Below, in pieces: positions 1 to 7,652 of a stretch of 64,000 nucleotides of DNA. This DNA is from Bosea sp. OAE506 (GTDB lineage Bacteria; Pseudomonadota; Alphaproteobacteria; Rhizobiales; Beijerinckiaceae), in the NCBI RefSeq assembly GCF_040546595.1, contig NZ_JBEPOB010000001.1, forward strand, positions 4,775,001 through 4,839,000. The letters run 5' to 3'. Position numbers and translations under genes: made by a program. How positions within the stretch are numbered: the first letter of the stretch is position 1; each line of letters opens with the position of its first letter. The notes below the pieces were generated by a model. The model searched no databases, was not told the DNA's origin, and saw only the letters and a list, made by a program, of their open reading frames with translations.

Positions 1-1009
1 GATGGCCAAGGCCGGCGTCGATTTCGAGGCGCCGCGCCGCGATGAACTGCCGGCGGCCCCGCCGCGACCTCTCGTGAGCAAGGCTGCGCCGAGCGGCGAT
101 GACCGCCCGCGCCGGCGCGAGAGCGGCGACCGCGACGGCAAGCCCGAGCGCTGGCAGAGCGACGCCGTGCGCACGCCCTCGCAGGACGACCGCAGCGACA
201 AGCCGTGGAAGCGCACCGTCTGGCGCGATGCCGAGGCCGAGCCGCAGCGCGAGCGCAAGGCCCCGCCGCGCCGCGGCGCCGACCCCAAGGCCGAGCGCCA
301 GACGCGCGAGGCCAGCGGCGAGGTGGTGCGCCGCCGCGACAAGGCGATCGCCGATCCCAAGGGCCGGCGCGTGCTGGTCGAGCGCGTCGGCGCCCCGCCC
401 CGTGAGGAGCGTGCCGAAAGGCCTGCGCGCGACGGTGTGAACCCGAAGCGCAGGCCCGATCGCCTGCCGCGCAGCGAGCGCGGCGAGCGGAACGCCGCGG
501 AGGCGCGCCAGCCCCGCGCAGCCGAACGCGCCAGCAGCAGCGAGCGTCCGGCCCGCCGCCCTCGTATCGAAGGTGGCGAGCGCGACCGCACGCAGGAGCG
601 GCCCTGGCAGGATGCCGGGCCCCGCACGGAGCGTCCCGCGCGGGCGCCGAGACCCGAGAGAGCCGGCGGCGACAAGCCTTATGGCGAGCGCCCCGAGCGT
701 GCGCCCCGCGGCGACCGCCCCGAACGCGCTCCGCGCGAGGGCGGTGAGCGGCCTCCGCGCCGTTCCGACGACGCTCCGGGCGGCGCCAAGCGCAGCTATG
801 CGGCGCGCTCCAGCGAGCGGCCCGCGGGCCGCAGCGGCGAACGCAGCGGGGGTAAATCCTTCGGCGCCAAGCCGGGCGGCAAGTCCTTCGGCGGCAAACC
901 CGGTGGCGGCCGGCCCTTCGGCGGCAAGCCGGGCGGCGGTGGACGTCCGGGTGGCGGCCGCCCTGGCGGCGGGTCCAAGGGGCCGCGCTCCGGCGGCAAG
1001 CGGGACTGA
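1..1009 (+). CDS. Pseudouridine synthase (RluB-type), C-terminal tail only (5' truncated)
   Basis: The frame is open at the left window edge (first full codon at base 2), so only about 335 C-terminal residues are visible and the catalytic domain lies outside. What is seen is low complexity: Arg/Glu/Pro-rich stretches with recurring ERPAR and ERAPR motifs to about residue 270, then a Gly/Lys/Phe/Pro-rich end with GGKPGGG-type repeats. It is probably disordered and strongly basic, as in RNA-binding tails. The identification rests on context: rsmD follows after 10 bp, and in Hyphomicrobiales RluB-type 23S rRNA pseudouridine synthases with long charged tails commonly precede rsmD. Nothing in the visible part proves enzymatic activity. 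Confidence 0.6.
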   Translation, partial: MAKAGVDFEAPRRDELPAAPPRPLVSKAAPSGDDRPRRRESGDRDGKPERWQSDAVRTPSQDDRSDKPWKRTVWRDAEAEPQRERKAPPRRGADPKAERQTREASGEVVRRRDKAIADPKGRRVLVERVGAPPREERAERPARDGVNPKRRPDRLPRSERGERNAAEARQPRAAERASSSERPARRPRIEGGERDRTQERPWQDAGPRTERPARAPRPERAGGDKPYGERPERAPRGDRPERAPREGGERPPRRSDDAPGGAKRSYAARSSERPAGRSGERSGGKSFGAKPGGKSFGGKPGGGRPFGGKPGGGGRPGGGRPGGGSKGPRSGGKRD

Positions 1010-1019
1010 CGGCTAACCG

Positions 1020-1586
1020 ATGCGGATCGTCGGCGGACGTTTGCGCGGGCGAGCGCTGGCCGGCCCCAAGCCGGGGATCGGGACCATCCGCCCGACCTCG
1101 GACCGGCTGCGCGAATCCCTCTTCAATGTGCTCGCCCATGCCTATGCCGACCCGCTCGACGGCGCCCGCGTGCTCGACCTCTTCGCCGGCACCGGGGCGC
1201 TCGGCTTCGAGGCGCTGTCGCGCGGCGCCACCTTCGCGCTGCTGGTCGATGACGGCACCGAGGCGCGCGGCCTGATCCGCGAGAACCAGATGGCGCTCGG
1301 GCTCGCCGGCCACAGCCGCGTCTTCCGGCGCGACGCGACCAAGCTCGGCCCGATCAGCGCCATGGACCCCTTCGCGGTCGTGTTCTGCGACCCGCCCTAC
1401 CGCAAGGGCCTCGGCGAGACAGCACTCGCCTCCGCCCGCGATGGCGGCTGGCTGGCGCCCGGCGCGCTGGTGATCCTGGAGGAGGCTGGCGATGTCGAGA
1501 TCGCCCTGCCCGACGGGTTCGAACTGCTCGAGCGGCGGGAGTACGGGGAGACGCAGGTTCTGATCCTGCAGGCGAGCCAGCCGTAA
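1020..1586 (+). CDS. rsmD: 16S rRNA (guanine(966)-N(2))-methyltransferase RsmD
   Basis: 188 residues, the usual RsmD length. The protein methylates G966 of 16S rRNA in the 30S subunit using S-adenosylmethionine. A SAM-binding loop VLDLFAGTGALGFEALSRGA sits near residues 50-70, and the N6/N2-methyltransferase signature VVFCDPPY near residue 120. The N-terminal MRIVGGRLRGRAL is typical of the family. It starts 10 bp after the pseudouridine synthase stop, so the two rRNA-modification genes probably share a transcript. A hairpin follows the stop codon. Confidence 0.95.
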   Translation: MRIVGGRLRGRALAGPKPGIGTIRPTSDRLRESLFNVLAHAYADPLDGARVLDLFAGTGALGFEALSRGATFALLVDDGTEARGLIRENQMALGLAGHSRVFRRDATKLGPISAMDPFAVVFCDPPYRKGLGETALASARDGGWLAPGALVILEEAGDVEIALPDGFELLERREYGETQVLILQASQP

Positions 1587-1592
1587 CGGTCC

Positions 1593-1617
1593 GCCCGATG
1601 CCCTTCACGCATCGGGC
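1593..1617 (+). terminator. Hairpin after rsmD, possible terminator
   Basis: A perfect 9-bp inverted repeat (GCCCGATGC / GCATCGGGC) with a 7-nt loop starts 7 bases after the rsmD stop. No T-tract follows, so it may be a weak or factor-dependent terminator or an mRNA 3'-end stabiliser. Confidence 0.4.
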
Positions 1618-1669
1618 CGCATCCCAAATCGCATGACGCCGGCGGCCGCGACCCACGCATAGTCGCACG

Positions 1670-2563
1670 ATGTCGCAACCGCCCGGTCGTTCTCTGCTGC
1701 TCGTCCCGCTGCTGGGCCTGCTCTGGGGCTTCAACTGGCCGGCGGTGCGGATCGCGCTGACCGAGATCGCTCCGTGGACGCTGCGGGCGAGCGGCATGAC
1801 CTTCGCGGGGCTGTTCCTTGTTGCGGTCGCGCTGGGGCGCGGCGTCCCGCTGGCGGTGCCGCGGGCGCAATGGCTGCGGCTGGCGGTCGCCGGGCTGTTG
1901 TCGATCGCGGCCTTCAACATCCTGCTCGCCTTCGCGCAGCTGGCCGCGCCGACCTCGCGCGCGGCGATCCTGACCTTCACCATGCCGATCTGGGCGACGC
2001 TTCTCGCCCGATTCATCCTGGCCGAGCCGATCGACCGGCGGCGGCTGGTCGGGCTCGGGCTCGGCATCGCGGGGCTGGCCTGCCTCGGCCTGCCCCTGAT
2101 CGCCGGTGGCGGCCTCTCCTTCGGCCTGCTGCTGGCGCTGGTCGCGAGCGTCAGCTGGGCGCTGGGCACCATCGTCAGCAAGCGCTGGCCCGTCAGCGCG
2201 CCGGCGCTGACCATCGCCGCCTGGCAGCTCCTGATCGGCGGCGCGACTGGGGGGCTCGGCATGCTCGTCTTCGAGGGCGTGCCGGTGCCCAAGATGCTGG
2301 AGGCGCGGACGGTGGCGGCACTCGCCTTCCACATCCTCGGCGCACAGGCGCTGGCCTATGTGCTCTGGTTCACGGTGATCGCGCGGCTCCCGGCCGCCAT
2401 CGCCAGTCTCGGGACGCTGATGGTGCCGGCTGTCGGCGTGCTCGGCTCGGTGCTGCTGCTCGGCGAGCGCCCGACGCCGAGCGACTGGCTCGGCCTCGCG
2501 CTGGTGATCGCGGCGTCGGGCTCGATCCTGATCCCGGAACGGGCGAAGGCCACGGAGGCTTGA
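1670..2563 (+). CDS. EamA/DMT-family transporter
   Basis: 297 residues, almost entirely hydrophobic, with about ten predicted membrane helices in two five-helix EamA halves. The N-terminal LLVPLLGLLWGFNWPAVRIAL and the second-half LVASVSWALGTIVSKRW are typical of the drug/metabolite transporter superfamily. It lies in the inner membrane and probably exports a small metabolite or amino acid, but the substrate cannot be read from sequence. It stands alone, 83 bp after rsmD, and marks the left border of the low-GC accessory island. Confidence 0.88.
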   Translation: MSQPPGRSLLLVPLLGLLWGFNWPAVRIALTEIAPWTLRASGMTFAGLFLVAVALGRGVPLAVPRAQWLRLAVAGLLSIAAFNILLAFAQLAAPTSRAAILTFTMPIWATLLARFILAEPIDRRRLVGLGLGIAGLACLGLPLIAGGGLSFGLLLALVASVSWALGTIVSKRWPVSAPALTIAAWQLLIGGATGGLGMLVFEGVPVPKMLEARTVAALAFHILGAQALAYVLWFTVIARLPAAIASLGTLMVPAVGVLGSVLLLGERPTPSDWLGLALVIAASGSILIPERAKATEA

Positions 2564-2627
2564 CAGGATTTCGTTCCGCGGGCCGAGATCAATCGCAACA
2601 TCCTGCAAGAAATGCGAGGGATATTCG

Positions 2628-3002
2628 ATGTTTCGAATTTGTATCGCTGCAATGTCAGCGCTTGGTGTCGCAAGCTGCCAAACTGCGAGCACAGAATCCT
2701 TTACGGGCCCGACGGGCACCCAAATTCAATCAACCAAATGCAGCCAGTCCCCACAAGCTTGTTTCAAGACTGCAAGCGAGGTCTGCAAGGGGCCCTACCA
2801 GGTGATCGACAGCCACTCGAATGCCGGGGGTCTGGTCGCGGATATTATTCCTGGACCAGTTACGTGGTATTCAATGACTTATCAGTGTGGCAAATCGGAC
2901 GGCACGTTTCCCCAATTCACATTTAGAGGATCGTCGTATAGGCCTCCGATAGTGACCCACTGTTCGCGGGGTACAAACTCTGCCACATGCAAGACATTCT
3001 GA
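2628..3002 (+). CDS. Small putative lipoprotein, unknown function
   Basis: 124 residues. An N-terminal hydrophobic segment ends in a lipobox (VASC, Cys17), which predicts signal peptidase II processing and lipid anchoring. The mature part is short, Ser/Thr-rich and holds further Cys residues (near 39, 45, 53, 87, 112, 120), compatible with disulfides in the periplasm. I do not recognise a family. Base composition and codon use are clearly less GC-rich than rsmD or ileS, which suggests acquisition by transfer. It lies between the EamA transporter and the displaced mutL fragment. Confidence 0.6.
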   Translation: MFRICIAAMSALGVASCQTASTESFTGPTGTQIQSTKCSQSPQACFKTASEVCKGPYQVIDSHSNAGGLVADIIPGPVTWYSMTYQCGKSDGTFPQFTFRGSSYRPPIVTHCSRGTNSATCKTF

Positions 3003-3024
3003 GCATGGCTCGGGTCACATACTG

Positions 3025-3152
3025 ACCTTCGCCCTAACTGCCGCTCGATATCCCGCGAGCTTGAGTTCGACATAGATCGGGCGACCGTGGTTGCAATGGC
3101 CTGACTGGGGCGTGACCTCCATTTCGAGCAGCGCGTCCATATCTCGAGGCGG
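3025..3152 (-). pseudogene. Displaced fragment of the mutL 3' end
   Basis: On the minus strand this stretch aligns with the last 40 or so codons of the intact mutL (4275-4400). It shares [25 protein letters not shown], and the DIER-GRR ending is recognisable after a one-base insertion. Compared with intact mutL it has a 3-base deletion after DALL, the +1 frameshift near 3052, and no stop at the homologous position. Nucleotide identity by eye is roughly 80-85%, too diverged for a very recent duplication. It is non-coding debris from a mutL allele (see findings). Confidence 0.8.
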
Positions 3153-3184
3153 GCCATTGGCTGTACTCCGAATGGCCGTCGATC

Positions 3185-3503
3185 CGGTCCTTTCAGGATC
3201 CTCCCCAATCACTGGCCGAACTCCAGCAACAGGCGGGGCAGCGGCGACAGGGTTTATGACGATCACCACATCGTCGAGCAGGGTGCGGGAGGGCGTGAAG
3301 GCTTTCCGCGCTCGATGCTCGACGGCCCCGGCAACGTTGTCAGCGTGCCCCGCTACAAGCATCATGAAATTACGGACTGGTACAGCCGACCCAATACCGA
3401 TTTCGGCATGCAATCGCCGCGCAGTTATCTCCGCGGCCGCGACTGGACGGAGCATGTCCGTGTCGGCCATGAGGCCCTGCGTCCATTCGGAGTTCTCAAA
3501 TGA
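3185..3503 (+). pseudogene. Polymorphic-toxin C-terminal domain remnant (HHIVEQ-type nuclease)
   Basis: A coding remnant without an N-terminus. From 3255 the frame reads YDDHHIVEQ...[12 protein letters not shown], then [17 protein letters not shown] and [11 protein letters not shown], ending [12 protein letters not shown] and a stop at 3501-3503. This resembles the conserved C-terminal domain of RHS-like and other polymorphic toxins with a His-rich, HNH-like core. The preceding segment ([15 protein letters not shown]) is readable only in another frame (3209-3252), so there is a frameshift near 3252. No delivery domain or start is present. The stop overlaps the next gene's start (ATGA), typical of a toxin-immunity pair. 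Function is inferred from family resemblance. Confidence 0.65.
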
Positions 3504-3874
3504 AGCGCGATGAGGATTTGGGGGCGCTGTCCAGTGAGGAGATCGTCAGGCGCTTCGAACAGCTCTGCATCGAGCAGTACGACGCCATGGATCGCGAAGA
3601 ACGGGGGCGCGTCAACCGCCTGGTCTGGCGCATCCATGCATTGGAAATGGAGCTGAAATCCCGTCCCGGGGATCAAAGGCGGCTGCTTCGGCGCTTCTTC
3701 AGCCACTCGAACATGCAGGTTCGGCTCTCAGCAGCTCACGCCAATCTCGCGATCGACTACCCGGCAGCCCGTCGCGAGATTCAGGATATCGCCGACTCCA
3801 AATGGGGTCCGCAATGCGGAGACGCTGGCATGACCCTCATCAATCTGGACAACGGGGTCTATCGGCCGACCTGA
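3500..3874 (+). CDS. DUF2019 protein, putative toxin-immunity protein (copy A)
   Basis: 124 residues matching the DUF2019 pattern: an [22 protein letters not shown] start, then [22 protein letters not shown], and the C-terminal [16 protein letters not shown]. The predicted structure is all-helical and HEAT/armadillo-like. The ATG overlaps the toxin-remnant stop by ATGA, so it is translationally coupled to it and probably once neutralised that toxin. A related copy follows 16 bp downstream. Its GC content is lower than that of the neighbouring core genes. The immunity role is inferred from position; the family itself has no defined biochemistry I can cite. Confidence 0.75.
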   Translation: MKRDEDLGALSSEEIVRRFEQLCIEQYDAMDREERGRVNRLVWRIHALEMELKSRPGDQRRLLRRFFSHSNMQVRLSAAHANLAIDYPAARREIQDIADSKWGPQCGDAGMTLINLDNGVYRPT

Positions 3875-3890
3875 CCCGAAGGAGGACTCG

Positions 3891-4265
3891 ATGAGGCGTG
3901 GCACGAAGCTGAGCTGCTTGCCGGACCGCGAACTCCTCGCCCGCTTCGAAAAGCTGTGCGTCGAACAGTACGACGCTCTCGATCGCCAGGAGTACGCGGC
4001 GTTCAACCGGCGATACGATCGAATCCAGGCGATCGAAGACGAGCTGAAGTCGCGTCCCGGCGATCAGCGCCGCATCCTCATGACGCTCTTCGGCCATCCC
4101 AACATGCAGGTCCGCTTGACGGCGGCGCATGCCACCCTTGCCGTCGATTATCTCGCCGCCCGTCGCGAGATACAGGAGATCGCCGACTCCAAATGGGGTC
4201 CGCAATGCGGAGACGCTGGAATGACCCTCATCAATCTGGACAATGGAATTTATCGGCCAACGTGA
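3891..4265 (+). CDS. DUF2019 protein, putative toxin-immunity protein (copy B)
   Basis: 124 residues, colinear with copy A. Shared elements are LPDRELLARFEKLCVEQYDALD, RPGDQRRILM, HPNMQVRLTAAHATLA and the C-terminal [17 protein letters not shown] strong ribosome binding site (GAAGGAGG) precedes the ATG at good spacing. The last 90 or so bases are almost identical to copy A while the 5' part is clearly diverged, which indicates gene conversion. It ends 9 bp from the mutL stop on the opposite strand. It may be a spare immunity allele against a related toxin. Confidence 0.75.
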   Translation: MRRGTKLSCLPDRELLARFEKLCVEQYDALDRQEYAAFNRRYDRIQAIEDELKSRPGDQRRILMTLFGHPNMQVRLTAAHATLAVDYLAARREIQEIADSKWGPQCGDAGMTLINLDNGIYRPT

Positions 4266-4274
4266 GCCGCTCCC

Positions 4275-6080
4275 TCACCGCCGCCCGAACAGCCGCTCGA
4301 TGTCGGCGAGCTTGAGTTCGACATAGGTCGGGCGGCCATGGTTGCACTGGCCCGAATTGGGCGTGATCTCCATTTCGCGCAGCAGCGCATCCATCTCCTC
4401 GGGACGGAGCCGACGGCCGGCGCGGACGGAGTTGTGGCAGGCCATGGTCGCCAGGACATGGTCGAGACGGCGCTCCAGAGAACCGGCGGTTCCGTGCTCA
4501 GCCAGCGCGTCGGCGACGTCGCGGACGAGCTTCTGGAGGTTGCCGCCGGCGAGTTGCTGGGGTGCCTCGCGGACCAGCACAGCGCCCGGCCCGAAGGGCT
4601 CCAGCCTCAAGCCCAGCGTCGCCAGATCCTCGCTCGCCGCGTTGAGCCGGTCAGCGTCGACGGGGTCGAGTTCGACCACCTCGGGCAGGAGCAGAGGCTG
4701 CGTCGCGATCCCGCTGCGGGCGCGCTCGGCCTTGAGGCGCTCATAGACGAGCCGCTCATGGGCGGCGTGCTGGTCGACGATGACGACACCTTCTCGCGTC
4801 TGGGCGACGATATAGGTCTCGTGGAGCTGGGCGCGGGCCGCGCCCAGCGGCCGGTCGAGCGCGTCCGGCGAGGCTTCCGCGAGATGGGCGCGGGCGTCGG
4901 CCGAGGAGGCGTCGAATCCCGCGAAGCCCTGCTGCGGGCGGGCGTCGAAGCCGGTGGCGGGCGCGTTCCAGGCGGGCGTGTCCGGCAGGGTTGGGCGCAA
5001 AGGCGAGGTGCTGTTGCCGGTGCCAGCGAAAACCGCGCGGAAGGCCTCCAGCGTGCGGGCGCCGCCCGTCGTGGTGGCGCGGTGGCCCGCCTCCGCCAAT
5101 GCCGCCTTCAGCCCGGAGACGACGAGGCCGCGGACCAGTTGCGGATCGCGGAAGCGGACCTCGCTCTTGGCCGGGTGGACGTTGACGTCGACGGCGCGCG
5201 GATCGCAGGCGACGTCGAGAAACAGCACCGGGTGGCGGTCGGAGGGCACGACATCGGCATAGGCGCCGCGCACCGCCGAGAGCAGCAGCTTGTCGCGCAC
5301 CGGCCGGCCGTTGACGGCGAGATGCACGCCGGCCGAGGTGCCGCGGTGGAAGGTCGGCAGCCCGGCGAAGCCGGTGACATGGACGCCCTCGCGCGCCGCA
5401 TCGAGCCGCAGCGCGTTTTCGGGGAAATCGCGGCCGAGCGCGCGGCCGAGCCGGCGCAACTGCCCCTCCTCGCCAAGCCCCTCAGCTGGCCAGTCGAACG
5501 GGGAGACATGCTCACCCTCGAGCGAAAACCGGATCGCCGGACGCGCGATGGCGAGGCGCCGCAGCATCTCCGAGACGGCCTGCGCCTCGGCCCGGTCGCT
5601 CTTGAGAAATTTCAGACGGGCGGGGGTAAAGGCGAAGAGATCGCTGACCTCGATGCGGGTGCCGGGTGCCGCCGCGACGGGGCGGACCACGCCCTTCTCG
5701 CCGGCCTCGACGACGAGGCCCGAGCCTTGGGTTGCATCATGGCGGCGGGTGGCGATGGAGAGCCGCGCGACCGAGCCGATCGAGGGCAGCGCCTCGCCGC
5801 GGAAACCGAGCGACTGGATCGCGAAGAGGTCGCCATCGGGAAGCTTCGAGGTGGCGTGGCGCTCGACGGCGAGCGCCAGGTCCTCGGGCGTCATGCCCGC
5901 GCCGTCGTCGACGACACGGATGAGCTCGCGCCCGCCGGCCGCGATGGTGACGGCGATGGCGCGCGCGCCCGCGTCGATGGCGTTCTCGACCAGTTCCTTC
6001 ACCGCCGCAGCCGGCCGCTCGATCACCTCGCCGGCGGCGATGCGGTCGACCAGAACGGGATCGAGGCGGCGGACGGGCAT
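4275..6080 (-). CDS. mutL: DNA mismatch repair protein MutL
   Basis: 601 residues, normal length. MutL couples MutS mismatch recognition to strand removal. The N-terminal GHKL ATPase motifs are clear: ELVENAIDAGA near residue 30, DDGAGM near 58, and TSKL with LGFRGEAL at 75-98. The C-terminal part holds DQHAAHERLVYE, which fits the DQHA(x)2E(x)4E endonuclease motif, plus ACHNSVRAG and a CNHGRP metal-site motif just before the end. This suggests an incising, MutH-independent MutL, as in most alphaproteobacteria. Its last 40 or so codons recur as a fragment at 3025-3152. It is convergent with DUF2019 copy B. Confidence 0.97.
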   Translation of the reverse strand: MPVRRLDPVLVDRIAAGEVIERPAAAVKELVENAIDAGARAIAVTIAAGGRELIRVVDDGAGMTPEDLALAVERHATSKLPDGDLFAIQSLGFRGEALPSIGSVARLSIATRRHDATQGSGLVVEAGEKGVVRPVAAAPGTRIEVSDLFAFTPARLKFLKSDRAEAQAVSEMLRRLAIARPAIRFSLEGEHVSPFDWPAEGLGEEGQLRRLGRALGRDFPENALRLDAAREGVHVTGFAGLPTFHRGTSAGVHLAVNGRPVRDKLLLSAVRGAYADVVPSDRHPVLFLDVACDPRAVDVNVHPAKSEVRFRDPQLVRGLVVSGLKAALAEAGHRATTTGGARTLEAFRAVFAGTGNSTSPLRPTLPDTPAWNAPATGFDARPQQGFAGFDASSADARAHLAEASPDALDRPLGAARAQLHETYIVAQTREGVVIVDQHAAHERLVYERLKAERARSGIATQPLLLPEVVELDPVDADRLNAASEDLATLGLRLEPFGPGAVLVREAPQQLAGGNLQKLVRDVADALAEHGTAGSLERRLDHVLATMACHNSVRAGRRLRPEEMDALLREMEITPNSGQCNHGRPTYVELKLADIERLFGRR

Positions 6081-6180
6081 GCGGGTTCCGGGGCGGCGGG
6101 CGGCGCGGCGAATCGAAGGGCAGCGTTGAGGCAGGATAGTGGATGGGAGCGGCTCATGTCCGCGCCACTGCGCCTCTCTC

Positions 6181-6296
6181 AGCCCTCATCCTGAGGAGCA
6201 GCCGAAGGCTGCGTCTCGAAGGATGTTGCAGCAGGCTCCCGAACCCTCTGGAGCATCCCTCGAGGCGCCGCTGCGCGGCTCCTCAGGATGAGGGCT
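6181..6296. repeat. Palindromic intergenic repeat between mutL and M16 gene
   Basis: A long imperfect inverted repeat. The left arm (6181-6225) begins AGCCCTCATCCTGAGGAGC and the right arm (6254-6296) ends in its exact reverse complement. Each arm contains a small internal palindrome (CCTCATCCTGAGG). Such 'CTCATCCTGAGG' elements are widespread between genes in Hyphomicrobiales. Here it could fold in RNA and separate mutL from the upstream M16 genes. No open frame or transposase is associated. Confidence 0.8.
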
Positions 6297-6305
6297 CAAA
6301 GACAC

Positions 6306-7601
6306 TCACACCAGCCCGACGGGCCGGCCCACCGCCTGGACCAGCAGGCGCGGATCGCCGAAGAGGCGCTCGGCGACGCGCTTGACGTCGGCCAGCGTCA
6401 CCGCGGCGAAGAGGCTGTTGCGTTCGCTTAGGAACTCCGGCTCGAAGCCGTTGACGGCGAGGCCCAGCAGTTCCGAGGCGATCTTGGGCGAGGTGTCGAA
6501 GCGCAGAGGATAGGAGCCGATGATGTAGCGCTTGGCCTCGGCGACCTCGTGCTCGCTCGGGCCCTCATTGGCCAGCTTGGCCATCTCCTCGCGGATCACG
6601 CTCATCGATTCGGCCGCGCGCTCGTTCTTGGTCGCGGTGCCGCCGACCAGCATCGCGCCTTCGCGCAGCGGCAGCAGGCTCGAGGAGACGCCATAGGCCA
6701 GACCGCGCTTCTCGCGGACCTCCATGAAGAGCCGCGAGGTGAAGGCCGAGCCGCCGAGGATGTGGTTCAGCACGCTGCCCGCGATGAAATCGGGGTCGTG
6801 CCGCATCAGGCCTGGGCCGACAAAGCGGAGCACGGTCTGCGGCACGTCGAGGTCGATGGTGTGGGTCTGGCCGAGGCCCTGGATCGGCAGGGCCTCACCC
6901 GGCTGCGCGCGCGGGAGCCCTTCCGGCAGTCCGCCGAAGACCTGGTCGAGCCGGCGGGCGAGTTCATCGGCGGTGATGTCACCGACCACGACCACCTTCA
7001 GCCCGGCCCGCGCCAGGAGATCGCGCGAGAGCGCCTTCAGCGAGGCGGCCTCGAGACGCGAGACGCTGTCGACATCGCCCTTCTCGGGCCGGCCATAGGG
7101 GTGGCCGGGGAAGGCGGCGGCGTAGAGCGCGTTGCGGCAGAGGGTTTCGGGGTTCTGGGCCTGGCGCTGAAGCCCGGAAATGACCTGACCCTTGACGCGC
7201 GCGACGGCGTCCGCGTCGAAGCGCGGGGCGTTCAGCGCCAGCGCCAGCAACTCGAAAGCGGTGTCGCGATGGCTCGACAGCGTCTGGAGATGGCCATGGA
7301 AGTCGTCGCGGCGCGCATCGAAGCCGAGGCTGATGGCGTGGTCGGCGAGCCGGCCCTGGAAGGCCTCGGCGTCGAGATCGCCCGCGCCCTCGTCGAGCAG
7401 GCCGGAGACGAGATAGGCGCTGCCGGCGGCGTTCTCGGGATCGCGCGTCGCGCCGCCGTCGAAGGCGAAATCGACCGCGATCAGCGGCAGGCTGTGTTCC
7501 TCGACCAGCCAGGCCTCGACGCCGGCAGGCGAGCGGACCTTCTGGACCGGGACCGAGGGGCCGGCGAGGCTGGTGGCGGCAGCGGGAATCGGAGCGTTCA
7601 T
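6306..7601 (-). CDS. M16 family peptidase-like protein, non-catalytic subunit
   Basis: 431 residues with the two-domain M16 (pitrilysin/mitochondrial processing peptidase) fold: an N-terminal half ending near TADELARRLDQVFGG and a C-terminal half with GLAYGVSSSL. The zinc motif HxxEH is absent; at the expected place the sequence reads AYLVSGLLDEGAGD. This is the pattern of the inactive partner in two-subunit M16B peptidases, where it binds substrate. The catalytic partner is the adjacent gene, 51 bp upstream, and the two are probably cotranscribed. It likely acts in the periplasm or envelope, although no clear signal peptide is seen. Confidence 0.88.
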   Translation of the reverse strand: MNAPIPAAATSLAGPSVPVQKVRSPAGVEAWLVEEHSLPLIAVDFAFDGGATRDPENAAGSAYLVSGLLDEGAGDLDAEAFQGRLADHAISLGFDARRDDFHGHLQTLSSHRDTAFELLALALNAPRFDADAVARVKGQVISGLQRQAQNPETLCRNALYAAAFPGHPYGRPEKGDVDSVSRLEAASLKALSRDLLARAGLKVVVVGDITADELARRLDQVFGGLPEGLPRAQPGEALPIQGLGQTHTIDLDVPQTVLRFVGPGLMRHDPDFIAGSVLNHILGGSAFTSRLFMEVREKRGLAYGVSSSLLPLREGAMLVGGTATKNERAAESMSVIREEMAKLANEGPSEHEVAEAKRYIIGSYPLRFDTSPKIASELLGLAVNGFEPEFLSERNSLFAAVTLADVKRVAERLFGDPRLLVQAVGRPVGLV

Positions 7602-7652
7602 GTCATGTCCTGGCTCGGGCCGGAACGCGGCCCCGTGCGGAAGGAGGACGGA

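Noticed and set aside
3091..3513. A 140-codon plus-strand open frame spanning the mutL fragment and toxin remnant
   Set aside because: It reads the toxin region out of frame. The recognisable toxin domain is in a different frame.
3025..4275. A complete mobile element with integrase
   Set aside because: No recombinase, transposase or clean att repeat is visible; only the displaced mutL tail suggests insertion.
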